DNA from: Reticulitermes speratus
Taxonomy: Eukaryota > Arthropoda > Insecta > Blattodea > Rhinotermitidae
Assembly (NCBI GenBank): GCA_021186555.1
Contig: JAJKFL010000042.1
Span: 27,403,521-27,467,520, forward strand
Direction: 5' to 3'
DNA: 64,000 bases
Under the pieces are notes generated by a model, which had not been told where the DNA came from, did no database searches, and saw nothing but the letters and a program-made list of their open reading frames with translations. This document shows, piece by piece, positions 47,188 through 58,296 of the stretch. Positions within the stretch are counted from its first letter, which is position 1, and every line of letters begins with the position of its first letter. The position numbers and the translations under genes are program-made.

Positions 47188-47590
47188 TTGTTGGGAAAGA
47201 AACTAAATGTATTAGAAAACTCTTTAGATACACCAATTTCAGTAGCATACAAAACCAACAACTCCACTGAACATAATTTTAAACTGAAAAAATATTCTTT
47301 TTACGATGACGATAAATACCTCGCTAGTGGAGTATACCAACTTACATGTCCTAATTGCGGTAAAATGTACGCTGGCCAGAGAGGCAGCAATTTTACTAAA
47401 AGATTTAGAGAACACCTTCTGTCTTTCAAAAGCAATAACAAGAACTCAAAATTCGCCCAACATCTTTTGGGTAATGGTCATTCTTTTGAAAAAAATGGAA
47501 AACATAACGAAAATTCGGTATTTCAGCAAAAAGGATATCCACATGGATATCATGGTAAAAGTTTTATATTTACAAAGAAACGGTTAATGA
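47188..47590 (+). pseudogene. GIY-YIG endonuclease domain of a Penelope-like element
   Basis: The frame opened at 47188 reads through a linker (AYKTNNSTEHNFKLKKYSF) to SGVYQLTCPNCGKMYAGQ, a GIY-YIG motif with the CP.C zinc-binding insert typical of PLEs, then NFTKRFREHL with the catalytic Arg, and NSKFAQHLLGNGHSF. The frame then runs into the nested SINE at 47596, so the tail is lost. The reverse transcriptase that should precede it is absent. In PLEs this domain nicks target DNA for priming. Confidence 0.82.
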
Positions 47591-47595
47591 TAGTG

Positions 47596-48370
47596 GGCCG
47601 GGATAGCGTAGTCGGTATAGCGACTCGCTACGGGCTGGACGGTCCGGGATCGAATGCCGATCCCAGTGGCCGTGCGGTCTAAGGCGTGGGTCTTCGGCCG
47701 CTCGCTTACTGGGATTGTGGGTTCGAATCCCACCGGGGGGCATGGATGTTTTTGTGTTGTGTTTGTCGTAAGGACGGTAGTATGGAACGTAAAGTGACAT
47801 GAAGGACGAAAGGATTTAAACAGTACAAAAATGGATCAAAGGGGAAAAACCCCACCGGGGGCATGGATGTTCGTGTTGTGTTAGTTGTAAGGACGGTAAT
47901 ATGGAACGTAAAGTGACATGAAGGACGAAATGATTTAAACAGTACAAAAATGGATCAAAGGGGAAGAACCCCGGACAGGCAAAAAAAAAAAACCCACCGG
48001 GGGCATGGATGTTTGTGTTGTGTTTGTTGTAAGGACGGTAATATGGAACATAAAGTGACATGAAGGACGAACGGATTTAAACAGTACAAAAATGGATCAA
48101 AGGGAAAAACCCCGGAGAGGCAAAAAAAAAAAAAAAAAAAAATTCCCGGTGCGGGCGAGATTTTTCGTAGCCGTCCAGACCGGCCCTGGGATCCACCCAG
48201 CCTCCTATACAATGGGTACCGGGTCTCTTTCCCGGGCGTAAAGCGGTCGGGGCGTGGAGTTGACCACCCACCCTCATCTAGTGCCAGGGTTAAAGAAATA
48301 GTAGAGATATACCTCTACTCCCTCTCTGGGACTTCATGGCCTGTGCTAGGGAGAACGTTACCTTTACCTT
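47596..48370 (+). mobile_element. SINE family 2 split by SINE family 1 with a triplicated tail
   Basis: The family-2 head (ggatagcgtagtcggtatag, ending ggtccgggatcgaat at 47653) is interrupted by a family-1 SINE starting gatcccagtggccgtgcggt with a perfect B box (gggttcgaatccc). Its tail then occurs three times, beginning near 47729, 47850 and 47993, each starting cccaccggggg and running through ggacggtaatatgg and ggatttaaacag to aatggatcaaag; units 2 and 3 end in A runs. After the last poly(A) (48121-48141) family 2 resumes with ttcccggtgcgggcgag and its normal body. Confidence 0.88.
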
Positions 48371-48952
48371 TACAAACATACCATAATGTCTAATAAGATT
48401 TTAGAGGCCATAAAGAAGTGAAAGTCACTTTACGTAAATTGTATAACACACCCCTCCCCAACCGGTGATAAACCATACAATAGAGTAGGTATGGACACTT
48501 GAAGTATCCAAGACGTGTTTAGAATTATCAAATTACTTTACACATCAATAAGTTTTATAATTTATTAAGTGTCATCATCCTTTATGGAGAACTCAATATA
48601 TTGAATACTTCACTTCAAGTCTTCATTTTTAAATATCACCCTATCGAATTTTCACCTAATATAAAGACATATACGTCAACGTTTCAATTCTTAGTACAGA
48701 TTTCGACTGTTTATTGTCAATAAAGTCACCAAACTTACATTAATGATTGAGTTCAATCTAATCCGATAGTTTCAAATAAGTGTATTTTTCTAACTTATAC
48801 CACTCCCGTTATTCTGAAAACTTCTTAGTGTTCACCAGCTTCTCTTCATTATTGTTGTTTAACTTATACTTTAGCCCTCACTATCATAATATTCTACCTT
48901 TTATTGCAGATTCTACTACTAATCTGACAAGATATACAGGATTCTAAAAAAC

Positions 48953-48987
<35 letters not shown>

Positions 48988-49204
48988 TACATACACGCGC
49001 GCGCGTTTTTAATAAACTACCATCATACAATATGTACTAATTTCCTTACATGATTGATATACTTTGACTTTAGAACATCAGCTACCCCTACTGGCTATAT
49101 ATAATACATAAATATTATTTTGTACGTTTGATCCAACTTATTTTAACTGTAATACCCCTGTATATTATATTTCATTAGTAGGCCTAATATATACTTTAAA
49201 TGTT
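48371..49204. other. PLE-internal or spacer sequence with microsatellite
   Basis: AT-rich, with a (TA)n run at about 48958-48985 followed by a short CG run. No coding motif recognised. Confidence 0.4.
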
Positions 49205-49256
49205 TAAATCTCAAACTATAAATTGTAGTTTTAAATATTCCTTTTTTATTTTATAT

Positions 49257-49302
49257 ACGGCCTGATGATGGCTACTTTTAGTAGCCGAAACATGTAGCTG
49301 TT
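49257..49302 (+). ncRNA. Hammerhead ribozyme, PLE 46-49 kb right terminal repeat, intact core
   Basis: Stem I acggc pairs with gctgt; core ctgatga (49262-49268); a perfect six-pair stem II ggctac/gtagcc; gaaac; stem III AC/GU with loop au; cleavage site gta. Predicted cut between 49296 and 49297. The strongest hammerhead in the window. Confidence 0.87.
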
Positions 49303-49359
49303 TTTTGACATCTAAGAATATATGTTGTGTTGACGGGTCATTTGTTGGTTTTATTGTGA

Positions 49360-51130
49360 AATAGCTCTTCGTACAGTGTCTTTAATGCATTTTATGTTGT
49401 TCAAGCACAGAGAAGTTTGATTACGGAGTTTAAATAAATACCAATTGGGCCCTGTCCTGAACGGGGCAATTGCAGTGCATACGTGCAGATTCTATAACCT
49501 CTTCTACTTGTTTTCTGCTTTTTCTTCTTCTTCATCCTCCTTATCCTCCTCCTCCAACTGAAATGTTCAGTGCTGCAAGCCCGCTTCGATGTCCAGAAGA
49601 TTTAGAATTTAAGTATGTGTTTTCATATTATCTTCCCACCTGCGGCTTCGTCCCCTAAGTGGTATCGTCTGTGATGCGCTTTTTACGTTTCATGCGGCTG
49701 GAAGAGTGTCGTTAAATAAACAAAGAAACGCGATATTGTGGTGTATACAGCCGTAGGCAGATCGGCATATTATCGAAAGAAAGACATGACGCGAGAAGTA
49801 AAGGCTGTGGAAATCGTGTGGGGAGAGCTAGTTGTCCGTCGGCCGAGACGAAGAGTCGTTGCGTCTTGAAAACTAGGTAAGAAAGCAGAGATTTAGATTG
49901 GGTGCAGAAGAGCAGTATGAGAAAAGTGTAACTTGGAAATGAACATGAAGCCTTAAAACGGTCTTCGTTCCTTATTTACTCCCCCTTTCTGTGGTATTTT
50001 TATACTTACGGGGTTGTACTTGTTTCGTTGCCGAGTAAATCTCTGCGGCTTGCGGGTAAAGTTGCTGCCATGTCGCCAGAAACATGGCGAGTGGTTGTTT
50101 TCGTCTCATTCTCATGTCTTGCTGTAAACTGTGACAGTGGTTACAAACTCATAAGTTTTGTGTCGCAAATGACAGCATTTCTAGCTACACTTGTGACACT
50201 CTTTCATTTCATGAACTAATTAGTCACAGCAGGCATTGTTTGTTTGTCGGTTAGTCGTTGGTTTCCATGGAAGTTAAATGCTAATCTTAGGTGAGGGTAC
50301 AGGTCTTCTGGGATGTGACACTATCGCACAAATTTACTTAAACAGTAGCACCACCAGACAGCAGCAATGAATGGTTTTACAATACATCGTTTCAGTTTGT
50401 TATGTTGTGAAGAAGGTCGTATTCATTATTATAGCCTTAGTGTCCGTTTATAGGATAAAATAAAATAAATGCAGATCAGTCTTACATTCTAGCCACTGTT
50501 AGGAGGCCGCTGTTCTTGTAATAAACGTCTAGTCACATGTACTTAACAAAAATAAAATAAATTCAGATGCAACGTCGATGACCAGACAGATATTGTTGTG
50601 TCGTCTGTCGGTATTAAAGTGTCGATCTTTGCCGAAGAGGGCACCTCTAGGCTGTCATTATTGTCGTTCATTGTTTCTCGAAGCTGTCTTTTTTTAAAAC
50701 TCAAGTTTTCAGCGTGCAGTAAAATCATGGTACTAGAAGTATCCCTGAATGGCTATAATGTATAAGAATGGCTCAGTAGAAACGATTGATGGAGGCAGGA
50801 CTTGTCAATTTTCAATGGGTATTCCTCTAGTACAGAAACATTGTCCTCACTCTTTGACGTCACATGGAATGCTTTTGCCAGTTTTTGTTGCTGTAATATA
50901 ATATGAACTTAATTTAATCGTAGGCCTACTGCATCATTGTCTAAAACAGATGATCTTTATTAACGCGCTCATCCCTCTCATCAAGCAGAAAAGGTAATAA
51001 TTTGTGTGAATTTTATCTGTCTGCAGCTTGAAACATTCGTTTTTCAGTAGGTCCTAAAAGCAGAGGTAAATGTAACCTTTATATTGTACAACCCATTGTG
51101 ATAATAACTAAATTGTATTATAAGAAAACT
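49360..51130. other. No recognised gene; possible exon signals
   Basis: Contains a good splice-donor-like site (aactaggtaagaaag at about 49872) and, downstream, an ATG in good context at 50071 (gctgccatgtcg) that opens into a hydrophobic, signal-peptide-like stretch (VVVFVSFSCLAVNC). No homology recognised. Confidence 0.3.
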
Positions 51131-51331
51131 GCCAATCACAACTAAATTTTTTTATTTTCTTTAATAATATTTATTACAACATGTTTCGGTCGGAATTGGC
51201 CATCATCAAGTAATACAAACTACAAACATACTTGGGAGAATAAATAGCAACAGTAGATTCTAGGATCATTTTGTCAATGAAGGTAGGATTTTAAAACGTT
51301 TTCGTTTTGATATATTCATATATATATATGA

Positions 51332-51372
<41 letters not shown>

Positions 51373-52380
51373 AAAGGTATTTGAGAATAAAGTCCTGAGA
51401 GTTTTAGTTAGTTCACCTTTTAAAGGTTTTTTATGCTGAGTTTTGATTATTGATTTGAATACTTTTTTATTTTTAGAGTGCTTTCTGTGATTTTTGAAGT
51501 TAAGTGTTTTTCTTGTGTGTTGAGCAGTTGAAGGTTCTTGTAACAAATCTGTGGAGCGAATCTGTAGTTTACAGGTTATATGATTTTTGGGTGGTGATTC
51601 TGAAAATTAAAGGCTGCAATAAATATGGTGGTAAGTAATAGATAAATTGCTAAAGTGTAAATAGAAAATGTGAACATTCTTAAACTTTGAAGAATTCTTG
51701 GATTTTTGTATTAATAATTTTGAATATGTTCCAGTTTCTGTAGGTATTATAATATGAAATTAAATAATAACTTCGATTATCAATTAAAAATTATGGTGTT
51801 GTTGAAGCTAAGAAGAGGAGTATAGAGTGAACTTATGCATTTGTTGAGGAAAATACATGTAGATGAAAAGTTTTGTTTATATTACAGTATTTCGTGGTGA
51901 TGGAGTTCTGATTTTGTTGAATAAGGGTGACTGTTTTTTATGGGTCTTGTAGTAATAAAGCTCCGAAGATTGCGTTTTTCTCCATGGTACTTTGGCCACT
52001 AAGTTGGTTATTTTTTTTTGTTTCTTCATAGTAGTACTACTTTTGTACTATGTTAAGGTATGAAGCTTTTCCTGTGGCGTATAGGATCTCCATGATATTG
52101 TCAGTGGTGTCGGTAGGATGTTTATTTTTTAAGAGGTGTTTAAAAAAATTTAATTGTAGTTATTGTTACGAAATGCTTGTAAATGTTAGTTGAAACAAGT
52201 CAAAAAGTTACTTACAGCTTGTCCAACGTACCGTTTTTTGCATTCAGGACAAGTTAATCGATATACACCTGAATATAAGCGTTTATTGTTATGAAGTAAT
52301 TTTTATTTTTGAGTGGTTTTCCCATGGAGTTGTTGGTTTTGAATGCTATTTCTATCTTGTTAAGTTTAAATAATTCATTT
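51130..52380 (-). mobile_element. Decayed Penelope-like element, minus strand
   Basis: The minus strand from about 52400 reads IAFKTNNSMGKPLKNKNYF and then, after a small frameshift near 52260, LTCPECKKRYVGQAVSNF: the GIY-YIG/zinc insert of a PLE close to the 47-kb family. Further pieces (EKNAIF-like, HSYSTKSEL-like) follow in shifting frames to about 51800. A hammerhead relic lies at 51176-51212 in the same sense, as expected for a downstream terminal repeat. An AC/AT microsatellite sits at 51318-51372. Confidence 0.65.
51176..51212 (-). ncRNA. Degenerate hammerhead motif
   Basis: Minus strand ttgatga, tggcc...gacc, gaaac, atgtt. C3 is changed to U (UUGAUGA) and stem I is poor; probably inactive. 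Confidence 0.6.
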
Positions 52381-52384
52381 ATAA

Positions 52385-53500
52385 TCATCGAAAAACTAAA
52401 CAAACAGATTATAAATAAGACTTCAAACAAAACACAGAACAACTCACAGACAACACAAAGCAATAAAAAATGGGTAACCTTCGAGTATCATAGCCCCATA
52501 ATACGAAAAGTAACTAACATCTTCAGAAACACCAATCTTCGTATTACAAACCAGGTCAGAAACACAACACATAACTAACTAAAGACACAAAACAGGAACT
52601 ACGACAAATATGAAAACAGTGGCATATACAGTCTACGTTGTAACAGTTGTAACATGCAATATATTGGTCAAACCGGACGGAGCCTGAAAACACGCTATAT
52701 AGAACACCATAGATACATAAAAACCAATGATCCAAAATCAGCTTACGCTATGCATATCCTGAATAATAAACATGAATATGGCACATTACAAACCACAATG
52801 GAACTATTAAAAACATGCAAAAAAGGATGGCACATAAATATTTTGGAGCAATTTTATATACAACTACATAATCAAAAAGTAACATTAATCAATGAACAAC
52901 ATCCAGGAGAGGAAAACCCCCTGTTTAAGATCATTTACCCCTCCATACATAATACGCATGCGCACAATCCTACGCTCACAACCACGAACCAAGCAAAGGA
53001 GAACAGATCAATACTGGACACTGTGCAGCCAAATGGTGTAGCACGCAAGGAATAATACGCAACAACAGAACACAGGTATGTCTCAACATAAAACAAACAC
53101 TACCTTAAAAACTAATAGATACCTACTTCGGTAATATGATACTGATAATTGTTAATATTTCCACAGAAATCTGCTCATTTCCAGGATTCTGCATACAAGA
53201 CCAACTGCCAGTAATTTTTAAATATAACAAAGAATATGTAAAAATTTTTACAATTTTTTAATTCTTATAATTCTAATTCTGTATTCTACATATTCCCTAG
53301 AAGTTCAAAGTTGAACTCATTGGGAACTATAGTTTTATTGAAACAGTGTTTTACTCTAAGAGGATGTACAAACTTTTATAATTGATGTATAGTCTATTGT
53401 AAAGTCTTTGACCCCCTAAGGATGGCCGGTAACCAGCTGAAACATATGTAGGGCTATACGATATTATTCTAAGAATATAGTGCATGTGTTGGTAAAGTGA
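52385..53500 (+). mobile_element. Penelope-like element 3' half with GIY-YIG domain and terminal repeat
   Basis: One frame from about 52460 to 53055, broken only by TAA at 52576-52578. It reads KKWVTFEYHSPIIRKVTN (C-terminal RT/linker), then SGIYSLRCNSCNMQYIGQ (GIY-YIG with zinc insert), RSLKTRYIEHHRYI with the catalytic Arg, AYAMHILNNKHEYG, and WHINILEQFYIQ with the conserved Glu. The noncoding terminal repeat follows and ends near 53500 with agtgcatgtgttggt, shared with PLE unit 2 at 34 kb. It meets the minus-strand PLE head to head at about 52380; the two domains differ enough to be different subfamilies. Confidence 0.82.
53408..53452 (+). ncRNA. Inactive hammerhead motif at the PLE 3' end
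   Basis: ctaagga, ggccgg...ccagc, gaaac, atat, gta, ggg. Core G5 is changed to A (CUAAGGA). The remainder matches PLE unit 2. Confidence 0.6.
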
Positions 53501-53516
53501 AGCCTATGAAAAGTCC

Positions 53517-53520
<4 letters not shown>

Positions 53521-53547
<27 letters not shown>

Positions 53548-53563
53548 GTTGTTGTTGTTGTTG
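53521..53563. repeat. Microsatellite (ATT)n(TTG)n
   Basis: About nine ATT units run directly into five TTG units immediately downstream of the PLE end, possibly marking or blurring the insertion border. Confidence 0.9.
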
Positions 53564-53569
53564 CACAGT

Positions 53570-54138
53570 ATTTAGACTCCAAGAAGTTATACTTTTGCTT
53601 TAAGTGATGACTTTTTTTGTATGTTACCTATATACCACGGATTTTCCCCTCGGTGATCCGTGTTCCCGGGTAATCCGGACCCCCCCATATTGTCCGGATT
53701 GCCGAGGGAGTACCATACCGCAATTTCACCAGCCATGATTAACTTATTAACTCGCGCGCGCTTAAGTTGTTTGAAGTTTAAGTTCACCCTAGAACAGGCC
53801 AAGAAGGCCCAGAGGGGGAGTAGAAGTATAGCTCTATTCTTTCCTTAACCTCGGCGCTAGAAGACAAAACGGCAGGCAACCAGATACTTTGTATACGGCT
53901 GTAGGGATCGGGCATTATAGTGTTGGAACGACTGAAGGTCATTGTAGGCATTTTTGTGCACTGCAGGTATACAGGCCTGCAGGTATTTACTGTATCTTAA
54001 GTATTCTCTTCCTTTTTAAAAAATATGTCCGCCTGAACCACGACGTGTCTTTTAGTGGCCCACTGCCGCCACAGCCACGTCACCTCCAAAACGTCAAGAG
54101 CTTCCTTGGTACAAAAAACTAACTTATTCCGAGAAAGG

Positions 54139-54174
<36 letters not shown>

Positions 54175-56930
54175 TTACAGCGGTTTGATTGGTTTTCGAA
54201 GACTACTGACCAAGCACTTCTTATTCATTATTCTGCTAAAAACTTTCGAACTACGCGGCATATGTTATTACTGCTTTCTGCATGAGAACGAGGACGAAGA
54301 TTGAGCAGTTTCAAATTGTCGTGAATTGTCGAATTTGGGTTCATTCGTCTTCTGTTATCCTTTTGTTCTTATTCTTCCCCGATTGGTTGACAGTGAAGGA
54401 GAATGTAGCCTATGAGAAAAATTAAACTGTCCATATGTAATTTGGGGTAAAATATTGGAAAATACCTATTTAAATTTAGACGCAAACGGTGTCGCCGTCC
54501 GTTGTTGGTATCTCTAGTACCCTCAACGACGAGGAAGACTACTTTCGATTGGGATTCATCTTTATTAGTTACATCAATACATATCTCAGAGTCAACTACA
54601 ACATCGATCTGCCTACTTCTTTTCTAAACCCCGACTGTTGCAGGACGCCAGGTCTCTTCTTCTTTTATTCCTACTCCCCCCCTTGTCACCAACCTGACAC
54701 CCTTTTCTTATTGACCTCTGTCCCCCCACCCATATCGCAGAACGAAACAGAAGGTCGGAGAGTAAGAGGGTCCTTCCTCAGGCTGAGATTGGAAACACAC
54801 ACAAATGTTTCCCTTTTCAAACGTAGAGGGGTGGGGATGCCCGACTGGGCTCGAACTCCATGTTCGGCTACAACGAGACAATAGTAAGAAGCAGATTTTG
54901 TTGGACGTTATCGTGAAATAGAATGAGAAATTGAGGAAACCTTTCGAGAGCTGAAGAAATGTCGTAATGGTAGAGTAATGGTGGTAGTGCAGTAGTGCAA
55001 ATAGTAAAATTAGCGGTCTGTAAATAGGTATATGTTTAAGGAATCTGGGCTCCCCCAAAAATAATAATACGTTTTTAAACAGGTACGGATTTATATAAAG
55101 AACGAACCACAACTCAATAAAGATATAAACTTTTTATTTCAGGTTCAACGTCTACATTGCTCATTGTGTAAATGTCTACATGGTAACACGCCCTATGTCC
55201 AGAAAAGAGTAGATTCTCTGTGACACAGTGTTCTATTAGTCCACATGACGTAGGCTTTCGTCTGGTTAGTTGCAGTTGTCTTATTGTAGGTATATCTGTA
55301 GAAGTTTTTCCTAGCATTATTAATGATGGAATTTTTGCATAGGGGAGTAAAAAGCCAGGCCTGGCGGGCCAGGATTTTTTCAGCAGAGAGAGAGTGTTAC
55401 TGCTGTCGAGCTGTCCTCATCCCTCTCTGCTTGTAGATTACCGCGGGCAGCACATCAAGGCGGCGTAGAATGTTGTGCATTGGGAACTGAAGTTGAAATA
55501 CAGAAATGGCTCCTGCTGCTCTCGGTCTCTCATTTGCAGCGTGACTGTATTTTGTAAAGAAGACGAAAAGAGCAATTTCAGTGAACATTTTCAAGAGTTG
55601 CTTAAAAGTGATGAAACTAATGAAGGAGGCGATGGGACGATTATTTACTAAAACAAACATGAAACTATATTTATACCCCTGTTGTGACAGTTTTACTATT
55701 GTAATTTGATTCATGGAGTTATGAACCACGTATCTTTATTTTATTCTCTAAAGATTTATAAAAATGATGAAATACTTAAACTATTAGAGGTATATGTGAC
55801 AAATAACGTTTCGCGAATATACTGTGTATCCTTTCGTCCGGTGTCTGGTTGTCATGGTGACAGATCTTTTAGGGCCGACCCGATGGTGTAGTAGTTGAAT
55901 ACCTCCATGCAAGTCTCCAACACACTTCAGGTCACAGTCGTATAACTAATATTAATTTCCACATGGCCAAATTCGGAACATATTTCATTAATATACCTAG
56001 GTATTTTTTAAATTACCGGATTACATGTTCTGAGTCTGTGCTGTGACATTCATTATTGGATGCGCGGGGGGGGGGGGGTTGTAGCCGAAGTTCCGTGTGA
56101 TTTACGAAGAATCACTAACCCCAAATTCAGCGTGTGGTTTCCCACATAGCACGCAGTAATACCAACATATTAGTATAATATCATTTAGGGTGTACTTGGT
56201 ATTCTATGCTTCCACACTGTTCAGAAGGTGTTCGTACCTTGAGCAGTGGGTATAATTTGAAAATATTTCCCTTTTAATGAATTAGACTGTACCATTTGTC
56301 ACTGATTATACATTTCCGCTGTAACTGTGCTTTGTTCTTGAATACAGGAAATAACATACACGATTGTTACAAACAAACTTCCATCACATTTCCTTTCAGC
56401 TTTATAACAAATTCAGTACTTCCATAGAGAATTGTGTTACGATTAATAAATTTGATTTTTAGCGCAAAAGTTTTGGTTTATATTTTATTAACACAAAAGT
56501 TATAACTTGCTCAGCTTGCAACTCTCACTGAATAAAAGTACCCGCAATACATAAAATAGTCCTTATTCGGCCTTACGTCTTTCTGTTCGTCATGACTGAG
56601 AACAATGCATACAATACTGCACAATAAGATGGCGGCTAAGTATGCCAGCCTTCAGTATTGTACCTGCCAAAGGCCACAGGCTTTAAAATAAAGTTAGTTC
56701 TAAGCAACCTAAACTCATAAAGTGACTTACAAAATCCAGAGTAACCTCAGAGGTGCTGTAGAAAGTCGGAGCAAGTGGAAAGGCTCGGCTTAACTAAATT
56801 TTGCCATATAATTGACTTGAAGTTTTGAATTTTATATATGTATATGTGCATACATTTGCGTATACGTGCGTGCGCCTGTGTGCAGAGACAGAGACAGCAT
56901 TAAACAAATGGTTTAGGCAGTTTGCGATAA
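53570..56930. other. No recognisable gene
   Basis: 3.4 kb of spacer. ATT microsatellite at about 54140-54171, G homopolymer at about 56067-56079, and a small perfect hairpin cctggcgggccagg at about 55363. The open frames at 54489-55112 and 55397-55729 overlap in opposite strands and carry no motif. Confidence 0.4.
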
Positions 56931-56934
56931 TAAC

Positions 56935-57190
56935 TGTCTCGCTACGGGCTGGACGGTCCGGGGATCGAATCCCGGTGGGGGAGAGATTTTCGCAGCCGTT
57001 CAGACCGGTCCTGGGGCCCACCCAGCCTCCTATAAAATGGGTACCGGGTCTCTTTCCCGGGGTAAAGCGGCCGGGGCGTGGAGTTGACCACCCACCCTCA
57101 TCTAGCGCCGAGGTTAAAGAAAGAGTAGAGCTATACCTCTACTCCCCCTCTGGGCCTTCGTGGCCTGTTCTAGGGAGAACTTTACCTTTT
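56935..57190 (+). mobile_element. tRNA-derived SINE, family 2
   Basis: ctcgctacgggctggacgg, a good B box (gggatcgaatcccgg), cacccagcctcctataaaat, tgggtaccgggtctctttcc, tctagcgccgaggttaaag and a (cttta)-type end. It lacks the first ~30 nt of the head seen at 47596. Confidence 0.85.
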
Positions 57191-57747
57191 ACCTTTTTTA
57201 CCTTCATCATAGGTCGAATAGTGGCGGCATGCACCACTAGTTATTCGTTCCTTCAGACACGCTACCACAATTTCGCCATACGGCACCGCTTACTTACAGT
57301 AAGGTAGTGCATTTTAATATACAAGAGTGTCATTTTTAATTACGTTTGTACTGGCAGATAAATACAGAAGCCCCTTGTTTAATGCTTTATTTTCCACAGG
57401 AATTAAAGATATGATTTAGATTGTGGCCTTCGGATTACTACACACTGTAATTTGGCAGGTATTTACTAGCGTTTCGGAGGACTTTTCTGCTTATGTCTGG
57501 GGCGTAGAAGTGAAATTTTGATGAAGTAATACTTGCATAAGGTGTTTAAAATTATAATGGCGATGTAAATAAATTTATTCTTCCGGGATATAAGCCATGA
57601 AGATGGATATGTGGGTAGCTTCAAAAACTTCAGAGTATTGGTGTTAGTACGTTCAAGTGGGTAATATGTCTGGTATGAATTTGAAGTTAACATATTCATT
57701 TGGCAGTCTTTTATAAAACGTTGTAAGGGTACTTAGTATTGTTTTCA
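57191..57747. other. No recognisable feature
   Basis: Spacer; nothing identifiable. Confidence 0.35.
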
Positions 57748-58229
57748 CCGTGCATGTTTATCAATATAATGTCACAATTCACCAACACATGCACTTCACT
57801 ATTAAAATTAATAGTTTGTTAAAAAGCCCTACATATGTTTCGGTCGGTTAACCGGCCATCATCAGGGGCGACTAGAGTTACATAATACAAACACATTCAT
57901 TAGGTTATCCAAAGATGTGGATTAAAACAGGCAAGTGTGGGTATTATAAAACTGCATTAATAAAATAATAAGTTCTAAAATTCACGTCGTATTAGAGATC
58001 ACTTCCAATGGGTGTTGCACGACGTGTTGCAAATCACTTGTTCTGTACACTATGCTGTAGATATTGCGTTAGTTATGAGCACATTAAGTTGCGTATGTGA
58101 TACTGTTCACTAGAAGCATGTTTTGTTATCTTGTTTACGTTGATCGGTATTGTCCTTGCGGGCGGTACTCAGATGTATATTATACTGGTTTTTGGCATGG
58201 TGTTACGTATCTGTGTTTTTAGCTGTGGT
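57748..58229 (-). mobile_element. Penelope-like terminal repeat, minus strand
   Basis: Read on the minus strand, the 3' end atgcacggtgaa and the block gtgcatgtgttggtgaa match PLE unit 2; a hammerhead lies just inside. Upstream (towards 58229) is noncoding PLE-like sequence ending at the 67-bp palindrome. No coding region and no clear TSD. Confidence 0.65.
57826..57870 (-). ncRNA. Hammerhead ribozyme, intact core
   Basis: Minus strand: stem I gccc/gggc; core ctgatga (complement of 57859-57865); stem II ggccgg..ccgacc with one mismatch around a ttaa loop; gaaac; stem III AC/GU with loop auau; cleavage site gta. Predicted cut between 57830 and 57829. Confidence 0.82.
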
Positions 58230-58296
58230 GTAGTATCCGGGTGAGTGAGGTCTGTCTGCCTAATAGGCAGACAGACCTCACTCACCCGGATACTAC
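58230..58296. repeat. Perfect 67-bp palindrome
   Basis: 33-nt arms (starting gtagtatccgggtgagtgag) around a single A at 58263, no mismatches. A 15-bp direct repeat, ctactaatgttatct, follows at 58296-58310 and 58315-58329, directly before an NLR-A fragment. A palindrome this perfect is young or recently copied. Confidence 0.97.

Larger units (their letters stand above)
46264..49354 (+). mobile_element. Penelope-like element, composite with inverted arm and nested insertions
   Basis: The left inverted arm (about 46264-46410) and right terminal repeat (about 49205-49354) are inverted copies (aataaaaccaacaaatga against tcatttgttggttttatt; ggctactaaaagtagcc is shared by both). An 18-bp palindrome at 46411-46428 marks the inversion point. 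Between lie a mariner-type element (46437-46999), a GIY-YIG endonuclease remnant (47188-47590, plus) and nested SINEs (47596-48370). Hammerhead motifs sit in both arms. This arrangement, coding copy plus an adjoining inverted partial copy, is known for Penelope-type elements. The reverse transcriptase is missing. No clear TSD. Confidence 0.78.

Noticed and set aside
47816-48277. Phenylalanine-rich minus-strand proteins
   Set aside because: They are translations of SINE poly(A) tails and tandem tails.
47600-48380. CRISPR-like array from the repeated units at 47.7-48.1 kb
   Set aside because: Units are contiguous SINE tails with A runs, not repeats with unique spacers, and the genome is eukaryotic.
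53660-53848. Short host exon at 53.7 kb
   Set aside because: No signal peptide, splice pair or motif; frames open equally on the opposite strand.
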